Positions 1 to 7,287 of a DNA stretch of 43,389 nucleotides are shown piece by piece. Under the pieces are notes generated by a model, which worked only from the letters and a program-made list of their open reading frames with translations, did not search any database and was not told where the DNA came from. A program made the translations under genes and the position numbers. Within the stretch, counting starts at the first letter, position 1. Each line of letters begins with the position of its first letter. The stretch comes from Desulfobacteraceae bacterium RAAP-1 (GTDB taxonomy: Bacteria > Desulfobacterota > Desulfobacteria > Desulfobacterales > Desulfatirhabdiaceae): the NCBI GenBank assembly GCA_001443525.1, contig LKPX01000029.1, positions 1 to 43,389 of the forward strand. Direction: 5' to 3'.

Positions 1-126
1 AGACGGCTTCGTAAAATGTTCGCAGGCAAGGCGTGCAAATCCTGAGGAATGAAGCGTACTTTTCGTACGCTGCAATGACGAAGGATGCAGCACAACGCAG
101 CATGCGGACTTTTTACGAAGTCGTCA
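1..126 (+). repeat. Family A dispersed repeat, copy 1
   Basis: An element of about 126 bp bounded by imperfect terminal inverted repeats. The left end reads GACGGCTTCGTAAAATGTTC and the right end TGCGGACTTTTTACGAAGTC. The centre contains a perfect small stem, GCGTAC-TTTTC-GTACGC. Near-identical copies lie at 409-535 (reversed), 2989-3114 and 26333-26457. There is no room for a transposase, so it resembles a MITE or REP-type element. The window starts inside or at the edge of this copy, so its left flank is unknown. Confidence 0.85.
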
Positions 127-408
127 AGTATGGTTGATATTTGAAATATAGTTCCTCGATTTTTCGGGTAGCTAACCCACACAAAACAGCGAGGAACCGA
201 ATCTGATAACCACGATGAAATGTTCATAAATTCCTGATCCTCCTATAACCCTACAACGGTAATTACAGTATCACGGGTGCCACACGCGCACACTTTTCCA
301 AATATCATGAAAATGCGAAATGGCAGGCACAAACTGAACGAGGTTCCGGAAATCCAGACCCCAATTCAGCCGTGTGGTTTTGAATCATCTTTATCACCCA
401 TCATGCTT

Positions 409-535
409 GACGGCTTCGTAAAAAGTCCGCATGCTGCGTTGCGCCGCATCCTTCGTCATTACAGCGTACCACAACAAGTACGCTTCATTCCTCAGGATTT
501 GCGCGCCTTGCCTGCGAACTTTTTACGAAGCCGTC
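409..535 (-). repeat. Family A dispersed repeat, copy 2 (inverted)
   Basis: A full-length family A copy in the opposite orientation to the one at 1-126. It starts GACGGCTTCGTAAAAAGTCC and ends TTTTTACGAAGCCGTC. An open reading frame running across it (277-687) is made mostly of repeat sequence and is not believed to be a gene. The stretch between copies 1 and 2 (127-408) holds only a weak inverted repeat, GTTCCTCG at 151-158 with CGAGGAAC at 190-197. I see no gene there. Confidence 0.85.
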
Positions 536-580
536 AAATTTACTGTGCTTTTTTAATCCATCGGACGATCAGGCAAGAAT

Positions 581-610
581 TTGACAGGATTGTTCTACCA
601 CTGTTATTTT
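581..610 (+). promoter_or_regulatory. Possible sigma-70-type promoter upstream of the DUF362 / isochorismatase-fold pair
   Basis: TTGACA at 581-586 is followed after 18 nt by TATTTT at 605-610, in an AT-rich stretch. The next coding features on this strand are a 12-codon ORF at 649 and the DUF362 fragment at 734. The -35 match is perfect; the -10 matches 4 of 6 bases. Confidence 0.35.
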
Positions 611-648
611 TTAACAATTATTATTCAATTTCCAAACAGGGGAGACAT

Positions 649-687
649 ATGGGAATAACCCCCAAACACCTGAATGTTCGCCCTTAA
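649..687 (+). CDS. Possible 12-codon leader ORF
   Basis: A strong ribosome-binding site (GGGGAG, 4 nt before ATG) precedes a 12-codon ORF encoding MGITPKHLNVRP that ends at TAA. It lies between a candidate promoter (581-610) and the DUF362 fragment at 734. It could be a leader peptide or the 5' stub of a decayed gene. I see no attenuator structure that would favour a regulatory role, so this is tentative. Confidence 0.2.
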   Translation: MGITPKHLNVRP

Positions 688-733
688 TGAAAAGGTAAAA
701 CATCACGATTTTTTTACCAGAAAGGAGAACCAT

Positions 734-1138
734 ATGAAGAGCAAAGTATATTTTGTACCGGTGAATGATTCAGATGACATTACCAGCGTCAATACCAAAT
801 TGAAACTGCTCTTGGCGGAAAGCAGGGTACTGTCTTTTGCCACTGGAAACAGGAAGGTGGCAGTCAAATTGCATTTCGGTGAAGAAGGCACCAGCAGTTT
901 CGTAAGGCCCGATCACCTCCGCCTGATCTGTGATGAAGTCGTAAAACAAGGGGCGAGCCCGTTTCTGTCGGACGCCAATACGCTCTACCGGGGTCAGCGT
1001 CTCAATTCAAAGGACCATCTTGCCTTTGCGGCAAAACATGGATTCACGAAGCAAGGCATGGGGGTGGATGTCTTCATCCCGGACGAAGATGCTTTGGAGT
1101 GTTTTTTCCATATAGTTTCGCAACAACCTAAAAGATAG
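734..1138 (+). CDS. DUF362-domain protein, truncated to its N-terminal part
   Basis: The 134-residue product matches the first third of DUF362 proteins, which are usually around 370 residues and often carry a ferredoxin-like Fe-S part. Visible family motifs are VAVKLHFGEEG, SFVRPDHLR and FLSDANTLYRGQR, then a GVDVFIPDED stretch after which the protein stops. No frameshifted continuation appears downstream, because the next gene starts 8 nt after the stop. The start is set at 734 by an AAAGGAG site 8 nt upstream; an in-frame ATG at 674 lacks such a site. It probably shares a transcript with the isochorismatase-fold gene. It may be a decayed gene or a short stand-alone form. Function is unknown. 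Confidence 0.7.
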   Translation: MKSKVYFVPVNDSDDITSVNTKLKLLLAESRVLSFATGNRKVAVKLHFGEEGTSSFVRPDHLRLICDEVVKQGASPFLSDANTLYRGQRLNSKDHLAFAAKHGFTKQGMGVDVFIPDEDALECFFHIVSQQPKR

Positions 1139-1145
1139 GGGGAGT

Positions 1146-1784
1146 ATGATGAAGAACGTGAATGAAATCGTATTATACGAGAATCTCAGGGAAATCACCG
1201 ATCCTTCACATTCCTGTCTTGTGGTCTGGGATGTTCAGAACGGTTTGGTGGACAGAATCTTCAACAAACAGGAGTTTATAGCCAGGCTGAAACACTTCGT
1301 CGATTTGCTGCGCGGCAGAATGCCTGTTGTCTATACATTGATTACTCCGCTACCGAAGGGTTTTGCTTCTTCATGGTACTACTATTCCATGATGAAACGT
1401 TTTGGTGTCGATGATATTCATAAGCTGCCTCCCTTCATGGCACCTGGTTCACAGGAGAGCATGATTCCGGCAGAGGTCGAACCACAACCAAATGACATCG
1501 TACTGAAGAAATCATCCGCCAGTATTTTCCTCGGAACGAATTTCGAATTCATGCTGCGCAACCGTTCCATCACCACCATTCTGTTCACGGGTATCGCCAC
1601 CGAGATAGGTATCGAATCAAGCGCGCGAGATGCTTCCAACAGGGGATTTTATCCGGTTGTGGTTTCAGACTGCGTTTCTTCTCCGGATAAAGAGGGACAT
1701 GAGAGATCTTTGAAATCGATGGGCAAGCTGTTTATCGTGGAGAATTCAGATGCTATTCTGACAAGTTTCTCCAAGCCCCTTTGA
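1146..1784 (+). CDS. Isochorismatase-fold (cysteine hydrolase family) protein lacking the catalytic cysteine
   Basis: The 212-residue protein has the isochorismatase-like hydrolase fold. Asp29 lies in the VVWDVQNGLVD motif and Lys122 sits before the SxxFLGT segment. The helix that normally carries the nucleophilic Cys reads GIATEIGIESSARDAS, with Gly155 where the family has Cys. Family members hydrolyse amides or vinyl ethers through an Asp-Lys-Cys triad, so this protein is either catalytically different or inactive. It starts 8 nt after the DUF362 fragment, behind a GGGGGAG site, and the two are probably co-transcribed. ATG at 1149 is an equally possible start. The substrate cannot be told from sequence. 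Confidence 0.8.
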   Translation: MMKNVNEIVLYENLREITDPSHSCLVVWDVQNGLVDRIFNKQEFIARLKHFVDLLRGRMPVVYTLITPLPKGFASSWYYYSMMKRFGVDDIHKLPPFMAPGSQESMIPAEVEPQPNDIVLKKSSASIFLGTNFEFMLRNRSITTILFTGIATEIGIESSARDASNRGFYPVVVSDCVSSPDKEGHERSLKSMGKLFIVENSDAILTSFSKPL

Positions 1785-1799
1785 GGGGTTCACATTATC

Positions 1800-1824
1800 A
1801 TACCTCCGGCTCTGCCGGAGGTAT
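1800..1824. terminator. Hairpin between convergent genes, probable bidirectional terminator
   Basis: ATACCTCCGGC-TCT-GCCGGAGGTAT forms a perfect 11-bp stem with a 3-nt loop. It lies between the convergent isochorismatase-fold gene (stop at 1784) and the MoaE-like gene (stop at 1878). There is no clear T-run on either side, so it may be a stabilising hairpin or a factor-assisted terminator. Confidence 0.55.
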
Positions 1825-1877
1825 CTGACTCGCCAGTATTTAGAAGTTCAGAATCTTATCCCGCCGAAAGAACGCTT

Positions 1878-2237
1878 TCACACGAAGTACTGGGTTTTCT
1901 GTGTCACCACCGATTTGACGGTGTTCAGTGTATCGGTCAGCGTTGAAATGACGTTTTCACGGATATCTCCGGCGACAACGATATACATGACATCCTCGCC
2001 GACCTTCAGGTCCACATCGCCGTTGATATGAACCATGACGTCGATGATGCCTTCCCGTTTCTTGTTCAAGGCGATCACTTCACGCAGTTTTTCATGATCC
2101 ACGGTCACCCGCAGACCCGAAACAAGCCTGCCGTCCCGTGAGGTTGACCGTACGACGCCGTTATGACATAAAATCATGCCGACTTTGGGATAATCAGGAT
2201 GGTGTTTGATCTGATCGATCATCTGGGAAAGATTCAT
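1878..2237 (-). CDS. MoaE-like protein (molybdopterin synthase large-subunit family, divergent)
   Basis: The 119-residue protein resembles MoaE, which transfers sulfur from MoaD to make molybdopterin. A CHNGVVRSTSRDG segment matches the MoaE motif HxGxVR, and a GEDVMYIVVAGDIRENV segment matches the later GE...V...HR region. The C-terminal PIWK-type active-site segment with catalytic lysines is missing; the protein ends VTQKTQYFV. It overlaps the upstream mobA by 4 bp (ATGA), so translation is probably coupled, and the neighbour supports a molybdenum cofactor role. It may be a regulatory or assembly paralog rather than a working MoaE. Assignment to the family is fairly good; activity is doubtful. 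Confidence 0.65.
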   Translation of the reverse strand: MNLSQMIDQIKHHPDYPKVGMILCHNGVVRSTSRDGRLVSGLRVTVDHEKLREVIALNKKREGIIDVMVHINGDVDLKVGEDVMYIVVAGDIRENVISTLTDTLNTVKSVVTQKTQYFV

Positions 2238-2917
2238 GCTGAGATTCCATTTTCAGGGGTTGACACCCGGCTGAGATCTTCCGGTGTGTTGATGTTGATA
2301 AAGGACAAGCCTTCCGGGTCTGCCTGACGCAGCTGCGTCCCAGAGATTTTCCGGATACGGGAATTGCGGAACATCCGCTGAATTTTGAATTTTCCCTCAC
2401 GCAGATGGGCCTCGATGCTGGGCCGTTGTGATACGGCGTACACCGCACACAAAGGCTCCAGTCCTTTTAAGGTTTCGGGCATGACGGCATCGGCTCCGGG
2501 ACCGGCTTGAGACACGATCATACGGACGATATCTTTCTGGATAAACGGCGTGTCACAGGCAGACACAAAAATAAAGGGGCGTGACGCATAGAACATCCCG
2601 GCGTGAATGCCCGTCAAAGAGCTCCGAACCGGAAATATATCCGTAACCACGGTCAGATTCCATTTGAGATATTCCAGCGGCGCATTGGTTACCAGAATGA
2701 TCTCCGTAAATAGTTCCGAATAAACGCCATAGATGTGATCCAGAATGCGCTTTCCGCCGATCTGGATCATGGCTTTATTCCGGCCGTTAAACCGTGTGTT
2801 CATGCCGCCGGCCAGAATAACGCCCGAACATATGTCACTGATGGTTTTTGCAGGTATTGGATTCATCACAGTTAACAAAAATAGCGATAGCACAGGTGAT
2901 TTATTGACACATCCCAT
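2234..2917 (-). CDS. mobA: Molybdenum cofactor guanylyltransferase MobA
   Basis: The 227-residue protein would attach GMP to molybdopterin, giving the dinucleotide cofactor used by formate dehydrogenases and DMSO-reductase-type enzymes. The nucleotidyltransferase signature GVILAGGMNTRFNGRNKA lies near residues 32-49. It is followed by the DIFP turn and the metal-binding SACDTPF segment, and a C-terminal ININTPEDL typical of MobA. It is cytoplasmic. It overlaps the MoaE-like gene by 4 bp. The start is uncertain: ATG at 2917 gives a 17-residue extension, and ATG at 2866 gives a length nearer the family norm. Neither has a good ribosome-binding site. Confidence 0.88.
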   Translation of the reverse strand: MGCVNKSPVLSLFLLTVMNPIPAKTISDICSGVILAGGMNTRFNGRNKAMIQIGGKRILDHIYGVYSELFTEIILVTNAPLEYLKWNLTVVTDIFPVRSSLTGIHAGMFYASRPFIFVSACDTPFIQKDIVRMIVSQAGPGADAVMPETLKGLEPLCAVYAVSQRPSIEAHLREGKFKIQRMFRNSRIRKISGTQLRQADPEGLSFININTPEDLSRVSTPENGISA

Positions 2918-2963
2918 TGGTTGACACTTCTGTTACAACATTCTATAAAAAAGGGCAACATGG

Positions 2964-2988
2964 ATGCCTTGTAAAAAGTCCGATTTCA
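2964..2988 (+). repeat. Partial family A end fused to copy 3
   Basis: GATGCCTTGTAAAAAGTCC-GATTTCA directly precedes the full copy at 2989 and resembles one terminus of family A (GACTTCGTAAAAAGTCC). A similar fragment precedes the copy at 26333, so this may be a recurring compound form. Confidence 0.5.
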
Positions 2989-3114
2989 GACGACTTCGTA
3001 AAATGTTCGCAGGCAAGGCGCGCAAACCCGCAAGGAATGAAGCGTACTTGTCGTACGCTGCAATAACGAAGGATGCGGCGCTGGCGCAGCATGCGGACTT
3101 TTTACGAAGTCGTC
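2989..3114 (+). repeat. Family A dispersed repeat, copy 3
   Basis: A full-length copy: left end GACGACTTCGTAAAATGTTC, right end TGCGGACTTTTTACGAAGTC, central stem GCGTAC-TTGTC-GTACGC. It lies immediately upstream of the dienoyl-CoA isomerase-like gene. Because it stays open in that gene's frame, it produces a false N-terminal extension starting at 3073. Confidence 0.85.
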
Positions 3115-3135
3115 ATATTTAAAGGAGCTATCATC

Positions 3136-3942
3136 GTGCACAATTCCGATCCATTTTTATTGACCAGGGAAGGCCCTGTGGCCTGGCTGGTTTTGAACCG
3201 TCCGGAAAAACGCAACAGCATGGGGCTTGTTTTTTTTTCGGAGATTGAAAGGCTTTTCAGAGAACTGGATGAAAATCCGGAGATCCGCGTTGTCGTCATT
3301 CGGGCGGAAGGCAAAAGTTTCACAGCAGGGTTGGACCTGATGGAAGCCGGCGCGATGCTGTCAGATGCCTCGACTTCGGGCCGCGAAAAGCTCAGGCATA
3401 CTATCGGAAAGCTACAGGACAGCTTCAGCGCCATCGAAAAATGCCGCAAACCGGTTATTGCCGCGGTTCACGGCCATTGTATCGGCGGCGGCGTCGATCT
3501 GATCAGCGCCTGCGATATCCGGATTGCATCAAAGGATGCCGTATTCAGCATTCGTGAGACCCGGATTGCCATTATCGCCGATCTGGGAACCCTTCAGCGC
3601 CTGCCGCACATTATCGGACAAGGCTGGTGCCGGGAACTGGCTTTGACGGGCCGTGATTTTACCGCTGAAGAAGCCCTGAAGATGGGATTGATCACCCGGA
3701 TGTGCGACAGCCCCGAGGCGCTGACAGCGGAAGCCGGCGTACTTGCGGAGCAGATTGCCGCCCTGCCCCCGCTGACCGTACAGGGCGTCAAGGATGTTAT
3801 GGTGTATAATCGTGATCACGGTGTGTACCCTGGGCTGCAATATGTGGCGCAAAAAAACGCTGCTGCGCTTCCTTCTGAAGATTTAATGGAAGCTGTCGGT
3901 GCATTCATGGAAAAACGTACTCCCGTATTCAAGGGAAACTGA
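3136..3942 (+). CDS. Enoyl-CoA hydratase/isomerase family, delta3,5-delta2,4-dienoyl-CoA isomerase-like
   Basis: A crotonase-fold protein of 268 residues. The oxyanion-hole segments are KSFTAGLDL (about 60-68) and GHCIGGGVDL (113-122). Asp121, Glu141 (in SIRETR) and Asp149 (in IIADLGTLQRLP) match the three acidic residues of dienoyl-CoA isomerases, which move double bonds during breakdown of unsaturated acyl-CoAs. A hydratase/isomerase on another CoA thioester remains possible. The start chosen is GTG at 3136, with AAAGGAG 9 nt upstream. The longer ATG frame from 3073 begins inside repeat A and would add 21 repeat-derived residues. The stop codon's last base is the first base of a family B repeat. 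The CoA transferase gene downstream fits acyl-CoA metabolism. Confidence 0.8.
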   Translation: MHNSDPFLLTREGPVAWLVLNRPEKRNSMGLVFFSEIERLFRELDENPEIRVVVIRAEGKSFTAGLDLMEAGAMLSDASTSGREKLRHTIGKLQDSFSAIEKCRKPVIAAVHGHCIGGGVDLISACDIRIASKDAVFSIRETRIAIIADLGTLQRLPHIIGQGWCRELALTGRDFTAEEALKMGLITRMCDSPEALTAEAGVLAEQIAALPPLTVQGVKDVMVYNRDHGVYPGLQYVAQKNAAALPSEDLMEAVGAFMEKRTPVFKGN

Positions 3943-4090
3943 TTCCAGTTCGCATTCAAACTGATACCTTTGTCAGCTTCGCTGTGCCGCGATTCGACAT
4001 ACTGAATGTACAGTCTCATCGCTGCTCGCTTGCTTTCGCGGTCTCAGTCCGAATGCTTGCTGGAATATCATTTTGAAAGCAAAATGGAAT
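3942..4090 (+). repeat. Family B 149-bp dispersed repeat, copy 1
   Basis: The element runs from ATTCCAGTTCGCATTCAAAC to TTTTGAAAGCAAAATGGAAT, exactly 149 bp. Other copies are at 27318-27466, 29323-29471, 42412-42560 and 43249 to the window end. Both ends are ATTCC...GGAAT inverted repeats, with further nested inverted repeats inside (ATTCCAGNNNGCATTC) and a central stem GAC-TG-TAC...GTA-T-GTC. Its first base is the A of the upstream gene's TGA stop. The CoA transferase ribosome-binding site begins 12 nt after the element. Confidence 0.9.
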
Positions 4091-4112
4091 GGAAATAAGC
4101 TCTGGAGGCCAT

Positions 4113-5264
4113 ATGCTGGAAAATGGCGCATTAACCGGAATCACAGTGCTGGACTTGTCCAGACTGCTTCCCGGACCGTTCGCATCCATGATACTGGCGG
4201 ATCACGGCGCGCGAGTCATTTCAATAGAAGACAAACGCTTTGTGAAAGACAATTTCTTTATCACCACCGTCAACCGCAACAAGGAACACATCTCTCTGGA
4301 TTTAAAAACGCCGGAAGGCAAGGATATTTTTTTCAAGCTTCTGAATACCGCGGATGTGGTGATCGAAGGGTTCCGGCCCGGTGTCGTTCAGCGGCTGGGT
4401 GTTGATTATGACACTGTAAAGCAGGTGAATCCCGGCATTGTCTATTGTTCCATTACGGGTTACGGGCAGACAGGCCCTTATGTGGACAGGGTAGGACATG
4501 ACGTCAATTACCTGAGCATATCCGGCATTCTGGAACTGATTGGAAATCCGGACGAACCACCGGCCATTCCCGGTGTTCAGATTGCGGATATTGCCGGCGG
4601 CGGTATGAATGCGGTCATTGGTATCCTTCTGGCCCTGATGGCCCGAAAGCAGACAGGCAAGGGACAGTATATCGATATTTCCATGACCGACGGAATGCTG
4701 GGGTTTCTGTCCATACCACTGTTCTTTCACCAGCAGACCCAACTGCTTCCCAGGCGCTCCGACAATATGTTGTCTCACCGCTACGCCTGTTACAATACAT
4801 ACGAAACCGCGGACGGCCGGTATCTTTCCATTGGCGCGGTAGAGCACCGTTTCTGGAAAAAGCTATGCGAATATCTGGATATTCCGGAATATATCGACCT
4901 TCAGTATGATGACGCCAGCCGGACGGAAATCATCGATACACTGCGATCCATTTTCCGGCACAGATCCCTCGATCAGTGGGAAAAAGATCTGGGAAATCTG
5001 GATGTCTGCTGGGGCCGGGTACAAACACTCGATGAAGTGCTGACATCTCCCCTGTTTAAAGCGCGGGACATGGTGGTAAATCTCAAGGGAGAAGATGGAG
5101 CCGAGACACAGGTGCTGGGAATTCCGGTAAAACTCAGTCAAACGCCGGGACGTGTCCGAACCCAGGCCGTGGGATTTGGCGAAAGCACCGTATCCATCCT
5201 GAAGGAACTTGGCTATACGGACAAGGATATTACTGCCTTTCAGGATAAAGGAGTGGTGGTATAG
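4113..5264 (+). CDS. CaiB/BaiF family III CoA transferase, alpha-methylacyl-CoA racemase-like
   Basis: A 383-residue family III CoA transferase fold. The N-terminal LLPGPFASMILADHGARV segment and the DISMTDG motif are typical. His129 and Asp159 in GHDVNYLSISG...QIADIAGGG match the His/Asp pair of alpha-methylacyl-CoA racemase rather than the glycine-rich loop of formyl-CoA transferases. The enzyme is therefore either a 2-methylacyl-CoA epimerase or a CoA transferase for an organic acid. The start at 4113 has TGGAGG 5 nt upstream; the earlier in-frame ATG at 4089 lies in the end of repeat B. It sits between a dienoyl-CoA isomerase-like gene and a glucan enzyme gene. An acyl-CoA role is inferred from the first of these. 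Confidence 0.82.
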   Translation: MLENGALTGITVLDLSRLLPGPFASMILADHGARVISIEDKRFVKDNFFITTVNRNKEHISLDLKTPEGKDIFFKLLNTADVVIEGFRPGVVQRLGVDYDTVKQVNPGIVYCSITGYGQTGPYVDRVGHDVNYLSISGILELIGNPDEPPAIPGVQIADIAGGGMNAVIGILLALMARKQTGKGQYIDISMTDGMLGFLSIPLFFHQQTQLLPRRSDNMLSHRYACYNTYETADGRYLSIGAVEHRFWKKLCEYLDIPEYIDLQYDDASRTEIIDTLRSIFRHRSLDQWEKDLGNLDVCWGRVQTLDEVLTSPLFKARDMVVNLKGEDGAETQVLGIPVKLSQTPGRVRTQAVGFGESTVSILKELGYTDKDITAFQDKGVVV

Positions 5265-5278
5265 CTGTCGGGGCACTG

Positions 5279-7279
5279 ATGTCTGACGGTGACACCATCT
5301 TCTGTTACGGAACCTATATGCAATATCGGATAATTCGGTCAGACCTTTCATGCGCGCTGTCTTTGGCGCTGGTTATCGTTTTCTGGCATTTCGCCGGCCG
5401 TCCGGTTTTTATCAATGCGCCGGCTGTGCCGCCGGATCACAAACTTCAAAGCGTATCCTACGCGCCGTTTGGAAAAAATCAGAGTCCTTTGAATCCTAAA
5501 GGGCTGGTAATCTCTGACCAGCGGATAGATGCAGATCTGTCCATATTGTCTCAGCGTTTCCACTGTATTCGCACCTACTCCGCCATCGGTCTGCAAGACG
5601 TGCCTGAATATGCCGAGAAATACGGATTGAAGATGTTGCTGGGCGCGTGGGTAAGTGCGGATCCCGTCAAGACCGAAGAAGAGCTGCATGCGGCCGTCGC
5701 GCTTGCCAGGCGGTATCCCGCCGTCGTTCAGGCGGTGATAGTGGGAAATGAGGCGCTGCTTCGCGGCGAAGTCACGGAATCAGAGCTTGTCGGGTATATT
5801 CGTCAGGTGAAGTCGGAACTGCCAGGCGTTCCCGTCACATATGCCGATGTTTGGGAATTCTGGCTCAAACATCCCCGGATAGCGCCGGCTACTGATTTTG
5901 TAACCATCCACATTCTGCCTTATTGGGAAGACAATCCGGTTTCAATTGGCAATGCGGTGGCGCATGTCCAGAAAATCCGGGATGAAATCTCCCGAAAAAT
6001 TCCCGGTAAGGAAATTCTCATCGGAGAAACCGGCTGGCCTTCCGAAGGCCGTATGCGAAAAGGAGCCCTGCCCAGCCTTGAAAATCAGGCGCGTTTTATA
6101 CGCGGGTTCGTTCAATCAGCCGAACATGAGCACTGGCGGTACAACCTGATCGAGGCATTCGATCAGCCCTGGAAACGCGACAAGGAAGGTGCTGTCGGCG
6201 GATATTGGGGATTGTATGATCAAAACCGGATCGATAAACATGTCCTTTCCGGACCGGTATCCAATTTCCCGAACTGGCGGATACTGGCGGCCTTGTCTGC
6301 CATAACGGTTTTTTTTAACTTATGGACGGGTTATCGTTTCAGCGCCATGAACTGGGTACGGTGGGTATCCTTCACTGCTGCTGGCGCGGCCGGCGCCATC
6401 CTGATCGTGTTGCAGGGAAATCAGTTTTTCATCATATCCCGTGATATTCTGGAATATATCTGGGCGGCGATTGTCCTGAGTCAGGCCGTTATCATTTATC
6501 AGATGGCGCTTTATGCCATTGCGTCAGGAGATGTCCCGGTGTGTGGAAATGTCTGCAAAACGCTGGATTTTCTACGCGGCCGACGCCGCTCAGGCCCAGA
6601 AATTCTGCCTGGTCTTCTGCGGCTGAGTGTGTTCGTCTGTGCGTTGATTGCCCTGCTGTCGCTGCTTTTCGACTCACGGTACCGCAGTTTCAATATGTAC
6701 GGGTTCCTGATACCGGCTGTGTCTTTCATGGGATTTTCCTATGCCGGCGCCGGATTGAAAGATATGCACGATGCCGTGGAACGGCTTATCGCCCTGATAC
6801 TGGCGGCAGCAGCGTTGGGCGTATGGATCAATGAAACACCTTTCAACGGACAGGCGGACGTCTGGGTGCTGGACTGTCTGCTGCTGGCCTGGCCTCTCTG
6901 GAGAAACAACAGGGGCGTTTCACTGCGTTCTATGCGGCGGGTGGGTATTCTGCTGGTGGTGGTATATGCGGCTTTTGCCGCCATGCGCTACGGGCTTCTG
7001 GATTCAAAAGCGATGGGCGCACTATGCGCCGTCAGCCCCAATGCAATACTTTGCCGATTCCGTTCCCTGCTGGGAGTCATGATGTATTATCAGATGGTTG
7101 GCGTGTCGGCGCTCATCCTTGTAATTCTCGCGCTCTGGCGTAACAGCGCCCGCCTGAGCCTTGCAGCGCTTGCAGTATGTATGTGCAGCTTCGTTTTTTA
7201 TAATGCCGGGACGGGCGCTGTGGCATTTGTCGCGGCCGGTCTCGTTCTGGCGCATCGGAAGCTTGGAGCAGCGCCGTAA
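5279..7279 (+). CDS. Membrane-bound GH17-type beta-glucan enzyme (NdvC-like)
   Basis: The 666-residue protein has an N-terminal membrane anchor (about 24-40) and then a glycoside hydrolase family 17-like barrel (about 60-310). Glu158 in VGNEALLRGE is the likely acid/base and Glu250 in LIGETGWPS the nucleophile. The C-terminal half (about 330-665) is a string of hydrophobic helices. Proteins of this build in proteobacteria are linked to beta-(1,3)/(1,6)-glucan synthesis or remodelling in the envelope; that role is inferred here. The gene starts 14 nt after the CoA transferase stop, so it may be co-transcribed despite the different topic. An internal ATG at 5318 is an alternative start. No partner glycosyltransferase is nearby. 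Confidence 0.78.
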   Translation: MSDGDTIFCYGTYMQYRIIRSDLSCALSLALVIVFWHFAGRPVFINAPAVPPDHKLQSVSYAPFGKNQSPLNPKGLVISDQRIDADLSILSQRFHCIRTYSAIGLQDVPEYAEKYGLKMLLGAWVSADPVKTEEELHAAVALARRYPAVVQAVIVGNEALLRGEVTESELVGYIRQVKSELPGVPVTYADVWEFWLKHPRIAPATDFVTIHILPYWEDNPVSIGNAVAHVQKIRDEISRKIPGKEILIGETGWPSEGRMRKGALPSLENQARFIRGFVQSAEHEHWRYNLIEAFDQPWKRDKEGAVGGYWGLYDQNRIDKHVLSGPVSNFPNWRILAALSAITVFFNLWTGYRFSAMNWVRWVSFTAAGAAGAILIVLQGNQFFIISRDILEYIWAAIVLSQAVIIYQMALYAIASGDVPVCGNVCKTLDFLRGRRRSGPEILPGLLRLSVFVCALIALLSLLFDSRYRSFNMYGFLIPAVSFMGFSYAGAGLKDMHDAVERLIALILAAAALGVWINETPFNGQADVWVLDCLLLAWPLWRNNRGVSLRSMRRVGILLVVVYAAFAAMRYGLLDSKAMGALCAVSPNAILCRFRSLLGVMMYYQMVGVSALILVILALWRNSARLSLAALAVCMCSFVFYNAGTGAVAFVAAGLVLAHRKLGAAP

Positions 7280-7287
7280 GGCGATTT

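Noticed and set aside
151-197. Inverted repeat GTTCCTCG...CGAGGAAC as a riboswitch or sRNA
   Set aside because: The stem is 8 bp with a long, poorly paired loop, and no riboswitch core sequence could be recognised.
277-687. 136-codon plus-strand ORF
   Set aside because: Much of it is the family A repeat at 409-535, and it shows no domain. Only its last 12 codons have a good ribosome-binding site, reported separately.
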